A stretch of DNA of 64,000 nt from Drosophila persimilis (GCF_003286085.1 NW_020825288.1:17546001-17610000); one strand, 5' to 3'; positions 48,013 through 59,573 are shown, numbered from the stretch's first letter. Made by a program: numbers and translations. Notes: generated by a model from the letters alone, not told the origin.

Positions 48013-48993
48013 TTCAGTGTGAAAATACTTTAGAAACTATATTAAATCGACAAGTTTAGTAGGACGCCGACTGCTTTGATTTTCCCTCAATTTTGTTGCC
48101 TCAACAACAAAAAATCGAACTTAGCCCACTTCGCCCCCCTCTCTTTAAATAGTTCAACGACTTGACGCAAATGGCGGAAAATTTTACTGATTGTAAATTC
48201 TTCTAATAGATCCAAGCCATCTTTCCTATGAATTAAAAAAAAAACACAATATATATTAGCTCAACTGCGATAAAGTTATTAAATTTGCATTATTTTTGGA
48301 GGGATATTAAGAAATCCCCTTGGCTTACAATGGGTTAATCGTTATCCGTCAAGGATTGTAAACCATATTCCTTGATTTTGATATTCCGTCGAGCATAACT
48401 AACAAACTAGAACCGTCAGCTCTGAACTCATAATTTTATACGATTGATAATCAAATTGCCTACAAGACTGATTTATTTTAAAGCTCTTATTTCTTTGGAT
48501 TGTTTATAAAATAATGGTTTGGCAAAAAAGGTCAACAAAAAAAAGCAGTTCGGACATCGATAGTATCGAACGAATACGATTGCTCGTTCACTGTCAGCGT
48601 TGCCACTCCATCTGCCACTGACAGCTGTTCGGCCCGAATAGTGCTAGAAAACGCCACACAGTTTTTCATTACATTGCAAAGTCGGGGAAAAAAAGAAATA
48701 AGAAACATAAAAATTTCAATGTACTTAAAGATATAGCAGAGTCGCCACAAGCCGCTCCGCTACAGGAGGCCCATTTTTGTGTGTGTGTTTCGTTTGCTCG
48801 TGCTGGTTTGTGTCCTTGTGTTTGGTTTTTGGTGTTTTATTACCTATGCAAATAACCATTGACGAAGCTGCTTGCGTGCCATTTTTTTGTTGGGTCTAAA
48901 AAAGTTGTCTGGCGCAAGAAAGCAGAAGCGAAAAGAAAAGTGAATACGCAATAATCCGGGAGCCAGCAGCAGCTCGGTTTGGTCCTCTCGGCA
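48013..48993. promoter_or_regulatory. Divergent promoter region of Rad60 and EloA
   Basis: This 981-bp spacer holds both start regions. Visible sites are CATCGATA at 48555-48562 (one mismatch from the DREF site), followed by a second TATCGA, and CAGCTG near 48623. The EloA-proximal part (about 48740-48990) reads as a GC-richer 5' leader on the plus strand. The Rad60 leader is presumably short, just right of 48012. No ORF in the spacer is credible. Confidence 0.55.
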
Positions 48994-51900
48994 ATGACGT
49001 CCACAAACAATCTGGTCGATGTTGTGCGTCACTATCAGCGGAGCATCGAGAAGCATGGCGAGGACGAGAAGAGGGTAAGTGTTAGAGTGTGTGTGTGTGT
49101 GTGTGTGTGTTGTTTGTGCCGATACATACCCCTTGATTATTGTCTGTCGTCGCGTCGAGCAGATGCTTGTGCACCTGGTGCCGTGCCTTTCGTTTTCTTG
49201 CGAAATTTCAAGAGATTTACAGTCCCCTGCCGCATGGGCTTAGACTCAAAGCTGGGTTTAATCTAACCTCTAAGCTGCTATAATTCTATTTTCTACCCGA
49301 TTTCGAACACAGCTCATGCACTGCATCACAAAGCTGTTCAATTTGCCCATTAAATTCGAGCACCTGCAGGAGACAGGCATCGGGAAGACGGTGAATGCCC
49401 TGCGAAAATTCAACGGCGAGGTTGGAGTGGCCGCCCGCACTCTAGTCACACGATGGAAGGCCATGGTGGCCGCCGAGGAGGAGCCCGCCGAGCCAACGCC
49501 ATCGGCAATAGGAACTACTAGCCACGAGGAGGATTCGGGCAAATCGAATGGGCGAAGGTCCAGTGAGGATGAGCAGGAGCAGGAGTATAAAGGCAGCAAT
49601 TCATCCAGCGGCGGCGAGGACGGACACAGCAGCAGCAAGCGAAAGTCCGGGCACGACGACAGCAGCTCCAAGAACAAGTCTGAGAGGAGCAGCAGCAGTA
49701 GGCATCACTCAAAGAGCTCAAAGTCGGACAAAGAATCGGACAAGAAACACAAGAGCAGCCGCCATGATAGGTCCAGGGATAAGGACAAGGATAAGGAACG
49801 AGAGAGCCGCAAGGAGTCCAAGGAGCACAGGGACAAGAAATCGAATGGCGAACACAAGACTAAGGACTCGTCCTCCCCAAAGAAGTCAAGCAGCAGCAGC
49901 AGCCACAGAAGCAGCACTAGCCAACACACCAGCAAGGCCGAGAGTCACAAAAGCGACAAAGAACACCGCAAATCAAAGCATGAAAAGAGCATCAAAGAGG
50001 TAAAGTATTAATCTATAGAATACTTCTGCATGTAGTCCTACTTTCTATGTATATTTCAGGATAAACCTCAGCACATCGATCAAAAGACGTCGAAGGAGAA
50101 ATCGGATGTACACAAATCATCTTCCTCATCGTCCAAATCATCAAAATCATCCAAATCATCTAAGCGACACCGCAGCCCCCAGCGGCAGGAAGAGGAGCTC
50201 GCCCACAAGCCCAAAATAGCGAAAAACATAACGACCAAAGAACCAACCGGTCAAGAGGACTCCGTGGATGGCTTCGATTCCAGCATGGGAGCCAATTTCG
50301 ATGACGTTCTCGGCATGCTTAACATGCCCATGAGTAGCAGCAAGAAGAACAGCAGCAGCAGAGCGAAGCATGTGGCCAAGCCACATACAACAGCCTCCAC
50401 ATCCTCCACATCAACATCATCAACGGCCCCATCAGCAGCAGCAGCTGTGGCGCCATCCTTTAGGGAGGCTACCTCCAGCATCAGCCGACCCGTCACAACC
50501 AAAGTAAATTGAAAAAAAAACGCGACAAAGATCCAACCATTGATAATCCAAGAAATGCTATTCCCTAAGAAACCCGAACTACTGGCCTCCACCGCGAAGC
50601 TGGAGCCTCTGGATCCGAGCATTGCCCTCGAGCTGCCTAGCATTTCGAACAACTACAAACCCTTGCCCCTGAATCAGACAGTCATGGATGTGGTATTCAA
50701 CCATGGCGGTGGCACCCACAAGCCCTCAGCCGCTCGCTACTTCAACGAGTCTGAGGCTCTGGCCGCAGGCATTTCCTCAAAGACAATGCGGTGGGTACTT
50801 CAAGTTTTTTACCAATTAAGTGAACCTTTTGATTAACTTTCGGTTGAACGGCAGCACTAAGATCTACTCAGGTGTGAGGACTGGCCAAATCCTGCAGGTG
50901 GCCTCACTTTTTGATCTGTGCACGCGAGTCCTCCAGAAGAACATCGATGGTAAGAATGAACCCTGTGTAGTTTGGGTTATCTCAATTATTTTAGTGAAAT
51001 CAACGCATATTCGTAATCAAAACACTACCAAAACACAACCAAAGTTTATAAAAACATACATATGTATAAAAATGCATTTTCCTCAAAAGAATTATTACAT
51101 TTGAGGTTAACCTAGAAGGATGATTTATTTTTGGAATAAAAAATAAACTTTCTAGTCAATTTTAGCGGTGGATAGCCCTTTTATTTTTACTTATTATATT
51201 TTGCTCTAATAATTGTACTCTTCAAAGAGTTTTAAAAGACATTTGTACATACGTTACCCATCAAAAGTCTGGGTGCACAGATTTTCACTTAACCAACAAA
51301 CTTACCACGTGGTAATCCGCAACATAACCTCTAATTTTAAGCACGTGGTAATCAGAATACTTTTTCTTTCTTTTAAATGTGCGTGAATACACTGTTCTGT
51401 TTGTCAATTGATAGTAATTACTAACAATTTTTTAATTTTAATGGCTTAACATGGCCTCTTTTGCTGAAAAAAAGGGCTCATATTATCGCATAGTGCTGCG
51501 GGTTGCTAACTTTCTTTTTGTTTGGCAGCCTTGGAGTACACTGGTGGGGTGCCTTTTGAAGTGCTTCGACCTGTTCTTGAGCGGGCAACACCCCAGCAAC
51601 TGTTAAACTTCGAGGAGTACAATCCGTATCTAATGGACGACAGCGATGTCCTATGGCAGATGCATGTGACGCGCAACTGTCGCAGCCAGCGGCGTGAGGA
51701 GATGGAGACGTGGCGTGAAATGTACTTGGTACGCATCGCCGCTCCATGCTCTGAAAACTTGGTATCTACAAGGTATTTTCTCCCTTGCAGCGCTGTCAGG
51801 AGGAGAAGGATCGCAAGCTCAGCATACTCGCGGAGAGCATCAAGGCCTCGCAGAGGATTAGCGAGGCTCCTGTGCGCAAAACTCAGTTGGCATTCGTGGA

Positions 51901-52224
51901 CTCAATGGTGAAGCCACCGCGCAGCGTTCAACGCAAGCAGGAGCAGTACGGCACCAGGGGCAAACTGATAGCTACGCCAGCCGCACGAGTGGCCGCACTC
52001 TCCAGTGTGACGCCCAATGCCGCCAAGGTGGGCGATGCCCGACTGCGCGTACTGGGGGCAGGTCGTGACACGGCGCAAATAGGTAAACCAATTAAAGAAT
52101 CTGATCTGTTTCTCATTGACTTAATTCGTTTACTTTTCCCGCAGCTGTGGCTCCGATGCGACCCAAGAAGGCTCCTCTGATGGCCAAGACCTTGCAGTTT
52201 ATGCGCGGTCGCCACAAGAGATAG
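48994..52224 (+). CDS. EloA: Elongin A, RNA polymerase II elongation factor subunit
   Basis: Exons 48994-49074, 49313-49999, 50060-50503, 50570-50790, 50855-50949, 51529-51728, 51791-52082 and 52145-52224 join in phase to 699 aa. Residues 1-83 form a TFIIS N-terminal domain (LMHCITKLFNLPIKFEHLQ; GIGKTVNALRK). A long Ser/Lys/Asp/Glu-rich low-complexity region follows (about 90-330). The conserved C-terminal Elongin A module starts near YKPLP and contains the Elongin B/C-binding BC-box SLFDLCTRVL (495-504), then GGVPFEVLRPVLERATPQQL, EEMETWREMYL and AKTLQFMRGRHKR. The protein assembles with Elongins B and C to suppress polymerase pausing and also acts as an adaptor of a Cullin ubiquitin ligase. 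An in-frame TGA at 50510 is removed by a 66-nt intron (50504-50569). It converges with wda. Confidence 0.93.
49087..49110. repeat. (GT)12 microsatellite in EloA intron 1
   Basis: A GT run starting 12 bases after the first EloA splice donor. Confidence 0.85.
50950..51528 (+). other. EloA intron 5
   Basis: A 579-nt AT-rich intron, the longest in this gene. It contains a palindromic CACGTG repeat pair (51302-51353), reported under findings. No nested gene. Confidence 0.85.
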
Positions 52225-53136
52225 GGGGAGGGAAATTAAGGGGCAGTCAATTGAATGTTATATGCGTTTACTCGTTATAGTTACAATCAATCTTATACTC
52301 AACAAAACCACAAAAGCACCTACGAACTGTATCGCAGCGGCTGCAGTCGGACCTCTGGCCAGCTCGTTCCCTTTAGAAAGGGGAGTGTTGCCCAAAACGT
52401 GCTGAGAGATCCGATAGCGGCGGCCCGCATCAATCGGTACCTCCCTGCTTATTATTTATTCATGTTCTATCCCCATAACCCACATATTCATTCTATATTA
52501 CTAGAGTTTTTAAGTCCTTAGCGAATGTAAGTCAGCGTTTTTTGTTGGAGAGATTGAATTATGTTCAGGTTAATAGTTGGGTCTTTATAAACTCAATTAC
52601 CAATTTAGATTTAAATGCATTCGAGAATTAAGTTCCAAATTTCATTTGTCCCAGAGGGCTGTGCGAGTGTCGAAAGTCAAGGAGAGGTAGTGGTTCCAGG
52701 CAGATTCAGACTCAGATTGCATGTACATATAGTATATACATATGTTATTCCCACATAATCGAAATTTATAAACCTATTGCTATAATCGAAGGCGTTTTAT
52801 TCCACTAGTAAGCCAAGGCAGCAGCCGTAGGAACCAGTAATCAGTAGCTCAATAGACGACAACTGCAGCTGCACTGCAGAGCAGAGCCTTGTTTTGATCT
52901 GAGGAATCGATCGATCACACGAATTGTTAATATAATGGGATATACATATAATAGTAGGTATATAGAATACACCACCCCCAGCAGAGACGGAGAAAAACCA
53001 ATTGTTGCACACAGACACACAGAATAGTAACAGTAATATTATACAGACTTATTACAAATAAATTATTTTCAAGCATAAACACATTGAAACTGGAAATTCA
53101 TTCGTTCTCTAATTTCTATCCTCTTTTCTCCATCGA
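52225..53136. other. Convergent 3' region of EloA and wda
   Basis: A 912-bp spacer that should hold both 3'UTRs. A plus-strand AATAAA lies near 53056 (for EloA) and a minus-strand AATAAA near 52796-52801 (for wda). If both are used, the two mRNAs overlap in antisense. A GC-richer 130-bp patch at about 52310-52445 carries an open frame of uncertain meaning. Confidence 0.5.
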
Positions 53137-55641
53137 TTAAGCGCCAATGCAGTAGAGCGTTTTGCTCTTCCCGTAAAACACGTCGACCAGACGCTGGCAG
53201 GAACTATTCATGGCTAACAGACGATTCGATGTGCCCGATAGGTAAGAGGTCGATGATGTGGAGCATCCCCCACTGCTGTTGTCGCTGGTGTGTGGAAGAA
53301 AATAAATTAAAAACACGTTCTAAAACGGAAATGAAACCATCTCGAACCCACCTCATGGGAGAGAGCTTCTTGATGTCCCAGAGCCTCAGACTGCCATCGC
53401 TGCAGGTCGTGGCCAAATGCTGATTGTGTGGACTCCAAGCCAAAGAGCTAACCGGTGACGGATGATCCTTAAGCTCGCTCAGCTGTGCCCCGGCAGCCAG
53501 ATCGAATATGCGCACCTTGGCCTCCTCCCCGGCGGCGGCCAGCATTTTGCCATCGGGGCTGAAGGCCAGGTTTGTCACTGCCTGGCGGCAATCTGTAAAC
53601 ACACGCATCAGCTTACCGCTGGTGGCGCACCACAAACGCACCGAGTGATCTGCGGATCCAGTGGCCAAGTAGCTGCCATTCGGATGAAAGGCAACACACT
53701 GTAATAAATCATAACTTTAGGCTTATTTCTACAAGACTAGAGTGCTCTTTATGGCTTGCCTCCACGTCCTGCGTGTGGCCTGCATAGATGATGAGCGCAT
53801 GCTCGCGCTCCAGGGACCACAGGCGGGCGCTCAAATCCTTGGACCCTGTGACCACATACTGGCCCACGGGGCTCTCGTCCATGCACCAAATGGGATAGTT
53901 GTGGCTGCGGTATATGGCGGCGCAGTGCAGGTTGTGGGCCCGCCAGCAGCGCATGGTGGCGTCCTTCGAAACGCTATACAGGAGCGGATAGTGGGCTGAG
54001 AATCGCACGTCGGTGACGCCTCTGGTATGTCCACGCAGCTGCAAGCCGCCATACTCGTTGCTGTGCAAAAACATGATGCTCAGAAATTATACGTTTCGTT
54101 TATGGAAAAAGAGATGCACTTACAATGAATTATCTGCATATTTAAGACGTTCAGCCCTGCTGCGTTCCCGATGCTCTTCCTCGGTGCAATCACGACTCTT
54201 CTCGCTGCTTTCCGGCTCGCCCTGCTCCTCTTCCTCGTTGTAGTCGCAATTGTTTAGCTCCCAGGGACACTGCGTTTGCGGATAGCGTCTGTAGAAGCTC
54301 TTGCCCCGACAACTATGCTGATTGAGCTGCCACAGCTGAACGGAGGAGTTGTCGAAACCCGCCACCATGTGGCACTCGCTGGCGTCCACATGGGCTGCGG
54401 TGAGGCCACGCGTACGCTCGCTTATCTTTAGGAAACGCGGGAGTTCGATCTGAGCCTTGAGTACTTGCGATGTGCAGGACTTTAGGATTTCCAGACAGCC
54501 ATCTACGTTGAGTTGGGACCTGGCGGCCTCCGTGAATTCGGCGCCGTCCGGGTCCTTCTTGATGTCGTTCTCCAACTTGATGATTGGGTCCTCGGCAGGC
54601 CTCTTTCTGCTGTTTTTCTCTGCGATGGACTTGCCCGGCTTCTGCTCACTGCGAATACTGAAAGTGCCGGTGGTGCCGTCTTCCACATCCTCCGCATCAA
54701 CGTCGTCTGTTAGGCCCATCAGATGATCCTCGCTAAAGACTCGCTGCTCGTTCTCCACGATTTGCACATGCACCCAGGTGTACAGCAGGTTCATGACGAG
54801 TACATGACCACGTCGCTGCAGATAGCCACAGATCTTGTCCACCACCTGAGATGTGGTGTGCAGCTCGTACTTGGAGGAGCGAAAGTGGGTCACAGTGTCG
54901 TCAGCCTCGGCAGTTTCCAGCTTAATGCAGCCACTGAGTATCTGCAGCAGGTTCATGAAGTAGTCCAGCTCCGTGTCGCCGGTGTCCTGCGCCTCCCGCG
55001 CAAACCGTAGGTGAAAGGTGGAATCCGCCGAGGTGCAGCCATTGATCTTGGTTGGCATGGGGGCGTCGTAGAGCTCCACGGGGGCCACCAGGTGCGCATA
55101 CTTTCGCAGCAGTTCGCCGGCGCCCTTGGCTTCCCGCGCTTTCAGCAGATCCAGGTAAAAGTGGCACAGCATGGGCCCGTAGAAGCGCTTCATCTCGATT
55201 CGCAGCGGCTCAGGTTGGGCCTCCACGAACTGCGAGAAGCGTCCGAACTGCTGGTCCACCATGTGCTGGTTGTTGGTGATCACCTGGACGTTCGAGTAGG
55301 TGAAACTGTTGCCGCCATGCAGGTCCGTCTCCAGCATTTTGCTTACGGCAAACTGATTCTTGTTCTGCAGCAGGAGAAAGTCCGAGCGGCGGAATCGTTC
55401 ATTGCTCTGTAGGGAAGGATGCGATTAGTATATTGATTTGCGGGGCACCAGCACTCCTTACCACATAGTTTTTCTGCTTCAGCAGCAGTCCTACGGCGCA
55501 GCGCAGCAAATCGTTCTTTGAGGATTTTTTAGTTACAGTCGTTTTTATGCCGGCAGCACCAGTGTAGATCGGCGAAGAAGCGTGTGTGTGGTTATTATTG
55601 TTGTTATTGTTGTTGTTGCTGTTGGCACTGGGCAAACTCAT
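53137..55641 (-). CDS. wda: will decrease acetylation, TAF5L-like WD40 subunit of SAGA
   Basis: Exons 55641-55462, 55406-54124, 54060-53760, 53698-53352 and 53284-53137 give 752 aa. The start MSLPSANS was chosen; an in-frame ATG at 55692 would add 17 residues. Order: Asn-rich N-terminus; LisH-like helical segment (LLRCAVGLLLKQKNYV); TAF5 NTD2 domain (about 110-283, DQQFGRFSQFVE, VVDKICGYLQRRGHVLV); acidic/basic linker; and about six WD40 repeats (393 to about 705) with typical GH...D...LW/CW ends (RGHTRGVTDVRF, AGHTQDVECVAFHPNG). The C-terminus LYCIGA corresponds to the vertebrate TAF5L end. TAF5L-type proteins scaffold the SAGA histone acetyltransferase. Similarity is closer to TAF5L than to TAF5, hence wda rather than Taf5 or can. 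The intron between exons 3 and 4 uses a GC donor. It is divergent with Pex11c. Confidence 0.9.
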
Positions 55642-56316
55642 AGTTGAGCAGTCGACGCGAAGAATCCTGATCCTGTCCTGCAACTCACGCAAGCATCAGT
55701 GTTGCGTGCAATGACAGTCGCTTCCGTTGACTACTGGAGCTTCCTCTACTCGATTGTTGGCATTGAAAATGTAAGTTGACTTATATTCTCGGCTCTTTTC
55801 GTTGTTTCCAATTAATTTGCTTGCTGCTCCGGTTTATTTGGGCCGCTAAAATTAATAATTTTTTTGACTATGCAGTTGCATAGTGATGGTAGGTTAATAT
55901 ATCGATATATCGATAACGATTTGAAAAATTTTATTGCAAAATTAATGTGTTTTGGTTAGCTCAATTTTTTTGCACCAACCACACGTGACTATCTTTTTCT
56001 TCTTCTTTCTTTTTCTATTGTATCATCTTTTTTTGTGAGTTTGTTCCTGGTCTGAAAATTTCGCTGTGAAAATTGCAAGAAATCTTGGCATAGTAAAGAT
56101 GACACGAAAGTACGCCAATATAACATATATCGATGAATTTATGGCTATCGATTGCTAAACAACAACAGCTGTTCGAATTGTTATTGTTTTATTGGGTGTT
56201 ATTTATTCCTCCGCCCGCTCCCGCTTTCGAATTTTCTTTGTTTTGCTTTTATTTCATTTCGGTGCGCGTTTCTGACTGGACTGGTATTATAAAACAGTGT
56301 ACTTGTCATAGCCAAC
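55642..56316. promoter_or_regulatory. Divergent wda/Pex11c promoter with tandem DREF sites
   Basis: Two abutting perfect TATCGATA octamers (55900-55907 and 55908-55915) lie near the middle of this 675-bp spacer, with further ATCGAT words near 56128 and 56146. TATCGATA is the DNA-replication-related element bound by DREF and overlaps the CGATA motif of BEAF-32, both typical of housekeeping divergent promoters in flies. A CAGCTG lies near 56166. The start sites themselves cannot be placed exactly. Confidence 0.65.
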
Positions 56317-58028
56317 ATGAGCAACACATCAAAGTTCGTGAGCGAATTCTGTGATATTATCGACTCCTATGGCGGGCGTGATAAGGTAAATAAAGAACAA
56401 TCAAACACCAAAATCCATTAACAATTAATTGGCCGCACCACCTGTTTTGTTTACCTCTTACTCAAGAGTGTGTGTTTGGCTAAAACTAAAACAAATATAG
56501 AAACTGCATCGTGGCATTGTGACAGGGTCTATTGAAGGGGCCTGGCTCTGACTTGACCCTGAACCAACAGGTTTTTCAGCTCTTGGCTGGGGTTTTTGAG
56601 AGGTTTCGACGAGGAAGTCTCATTTTTGGACCTTGCCTTACTTCTTGCATTTGGCAATGGCTTCGTTGCGCATGGTTCGACCCGGCTTATCAGCTCTGGC
56701 AATACTCACTAGCGTAGCGTCGTCGGCGACTGACTTAAGATAATATAATGCTGAATACTATAGCCGGCAAGCAGTTAACCCGCTGCCAGATAAAGAAGAT
56801 TATACGCTGCGAGAGAAAGGTTTGTCCACTTTCATATTAGCCATGGAATGGGCCAACAAGGGTGACATTCGATGACCTATAAAGGCCATAGAACAAACCC
56901 CATTCCCATTGATTTCAAAGCAAATATCTTACAATATTAATAGCCATTCGTAATCGAGTAAACATTGAAGCCGCATCATCAGTGCAGGAGTGGCTCCAGT
57001 CTAGTGGCAGCATTTACGCAAGATGCTTGTGGCATTCGTGGTGTTCTTTTTATCGCTGATGGTTTTTTATCTGTTTGTGACAACAAAACAATTTCACAAA
57101 TAGCAATGGTAAAGGGGGATCGAGGGGAGAGTCTGTAAAAGGGGTCAAGTGAGTGCAAACAGAGACACGGGTTCTCGCTTGAATCGAATGGAATTGGATA
57201 CCCAGCTGTACCCAGGCACTGAGTAAATAGTATTATATTTATGTCTCTCTCTTTCTCTCTTTTTACAGGTGATGAAAGCGCTCTGCTACAGCGCCAAACT
57301 GGTGTCTGGGTACCATGCTAAAAGGAATCCCGATTTGGCTAAGCGATATGCCACGGCCAGCTCGAAGATATCTGGAGCCAGAGCCACCCTGCGTCTGATC
57401 GATGACATTCCCATGATACAGTACGCCCTCGAGTATGGCTTGGGGGAGAATGAGCCGGATCGCGTTATGGCCGTGCTGGGGGTGACGGCCAACATTGTGG
57501 ACCTCCTGTACTATCCCATCGAGAAGGTCTGCTGGTTGGCCGAGCACAAGATTGTGGATGTGAAGAATGCGGACAGATGGGACAACGTAAACTCTATATT
57601 CTGGGTGCTCTCCGTTTACCTCAACCTAATGCGGTACACTATTGATGAACTCCAGCCAAAAGAACGACCAAACTATTGATTTATCTTCCAGAACAATGCG
57701 TAACTTCTCCCTGAATCAGGAAAAACTGAGCTGCAATCCGAAGCTAAGCGAGTAAGTAATCATCCCAGAGATGCACAAATGATTGCCGCCACTGATGACC
57801 CTTCCTTTCCCTACCCACAGCATTGATGCCACTGTCTTGGCCAAGCATCGCCTAGAGCTGGTGTCTATTGCTCGCATATCCCTGGACTTTGTGCACGCTG
57901 TTAGCACCCTGCCCGGTGGCTACCTTTGGGGCGGCAAACTCACCACCTTCCAGGTGGGGGCGATAGGCACCCTATCCGCCGGCCTAGGCATCTATCAGAT
58001 CTTTGCCAAGAGAAGACTGAACAAGTAG
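56317..58028 (+). CDS. Pex11c: Peroxin 11 family protein, Pex11c (PEX11-gamma-like)
   Basis: Exons 56317-56385, 57269-57633, 57692-57751 and 57821-58028 join in phase to 233 aa (MSNTSKFVSEFCDIIDSYGGRD...KRRLNK), the usual length for the family. PEX11 proteins are peroxisomal membrane proteins that bend and elongate the membrane before fission. Features: N-terminal amphipathic region with YSAKLVSGYHAKRNPDLAKRY; a hydrophobic segment around VMAVLGVTANIVDLLYYPIE (about 95-115); and a C-terminal membrane segment VGAIGTLSAGLGIYQIFA followed by the basic tail KRRLNK. It resembles the gamma type (fly CG13827) more than Pex11ab. The first intron is 883 nt. It shares a DREF-type promoter region with wda. 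Confidence 0.9.
56386..57268 (+). other. Pex11c intron 1
   Basis: An 883-nt intron with a pyrimidine-rich 3' end (CTCTCTTTTTACAG). No nested gene supported. Confidence 0.85.
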
Positions 58029-58452
58029 TTGCCGCCGCTCGCCTTTTTGTACTCGTATTTTTGTTGATTGAAAGTTTTAAACTAGTCGTTAGATGTTTTT
58101 GTACGTTATCAAATTAAGTGTAAAGTCGGCAACAAGTGTCTAGCACGTAAGAATCATTGGGAAGCACAAAATACACGCTGAAAAATTGAGAAAAGACTGA
58201 CTGGGATTCTTGGTCTGTGTGTCCTTTATTATCTGTTACTTCATTTTATTGTGTGTTTGCTGTTAGGTTCCGATACATGTCATGTATGTAGTACAGTATA
58301 TGTATGCTCTCTTTTCTGTTCTAGTGTGCCTTTAGCATGCCAGCTTTTGCTGGCTTAACTTAATGTACAGGCTGTCTCCCTCCGGCTTCGCTTCAGCTTC
58401 ATTAATATTGTCGTCGCCCTGCCGAGGCGAGGGTTCATTACAAGAATTATTC

Positions 58453-58475
58453 ATAATAATAATAATAATAATAAT
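58453..58475. repeat. (AAT)n microsatellite
   Basis: About seven ATA/AAT trinucleotide units, downstream of Pex11c. Confidence 0.85.
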
Positions 58476-59347
58476 GTTTGTGTTTTTGTTTCATTTATAC
58501 GATTTGTCAGTTTAGCAGTCATTGTATACAATGTTCTTCCCTAGGCATATTTAAAATACTCATATGTCTGATATTATACTCGTTATGCATGGGGTTTATA
58601 ACTTGGTTTTTTTTAGATTTAGATTTAGATTACATGAGGCACCCACCGATCGTCCGATCGACCTGCCCCCTGCTCCTGGTCAGGCTTTGGGCTATGGTTT
58701 AAAATAACATTTCGTTAGTAAATATATATATATATCTAATTTATGCCGCATAATTATTAACAATTGGTATTACTTTTATCATTATCTTTCGGGCTCTCTG
58801 CTTTGCTCTGCTTCATGGGTAAGCTCTTTAGATGTATGAAATATTAATGGGGAGACCTGTATTATAGCCCCATCCCGTATTAGCGCGTATCATTAAAATT
58901 CTCGTTAGTCTGATATAAATAGAGATATTTTTGTTGTTGTTGTTGTGGATTTGTTAATTCTTCAATAATATACCTAGCTACAGGAGTTGTACGGTTATGC
59001 ATTTATTATTGTTAATATTTGTAGTATTATTTATTCCCCCTTTCGTTCTATTTCTTTTTTGCATTTCGTATACAAAAAAAAGCCTCAAAAAATGTTCAAC
59101 TTTGTTCCATTTGCTTTTTTGTAGCTGTGTGTGTGTGTGTGTATCTAGGTGAATGACTGAATGAGTGTATGGGTGTGTGTATTTGTTATAACCATAATGC
59201 AATTTGAACTTTTGCTCATAACAATATATAGGTAATAGGTTTTAGTACATAAATAGGTATACAATATATATATATAACTATGTATATGATGTATTTATTT
59301 ATGTATATTGCATATACTAGGTATGTACGTATGTGTATGTCTTGCTT

Positions 59348-59350
<3 letters not shown>

Positions 59351-59381
<31 letters not shown>
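59351..59381. repeat. (TA)15 microsatellite
   Basis: A pure TA run in the AT-rich right end. Confidence 0.9.
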
Positions 59382-59385
<4 letters not shown>

Positions 59386-59497
59386 ACTATAATATAGGTA
59401 TATGTATATTTATACTTATCGGAAGCTATTTAAAATGGCACTGCAGTAATTTTTTGTTTGTTTATATTCCTATATAAGGTGGGAAAATCAATTAGTT

Positions 59498-59573
59498 GGG
59501 TCGTCGCCCCTGACACCACCCCTTGGCGAGCACCCTTATGTAGGTGGATCCCTCTGGGCGACGACGACGACCC
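59498..59573. repeat. Foldback element with GTCGTCG arms
   Basis: The left arm GGGTCGTCGCCC and the right arm GGGCGACGACGACGACCC pair with one hexamer bulge. The core has CACCAC opposite GTGGATCC. It is strikingly GC-rich within an AT-rich region and shares arm and core words with 27433-27519. Confidence 0.55.

Noticed and set aside
50510..50512. In-frame TGA that would truncate Elongin A
   Set aside because: It lies in a well-formed 66-nt phase-0 intron (GTAAAT donor, CCCTAAG acceptor). Removing it joins the two halves in frame, so neither a pseudogene nor readthrough is needed.
53137..55641. Assignment of the WD40 protein as Taf5 or cannonball
   Set aside because: The N-terminal domain and C-terminal end read closer to TAF5L, and the neighbour resembles CG4449, next to wda (CG4448) as I recall; wda is the better call.
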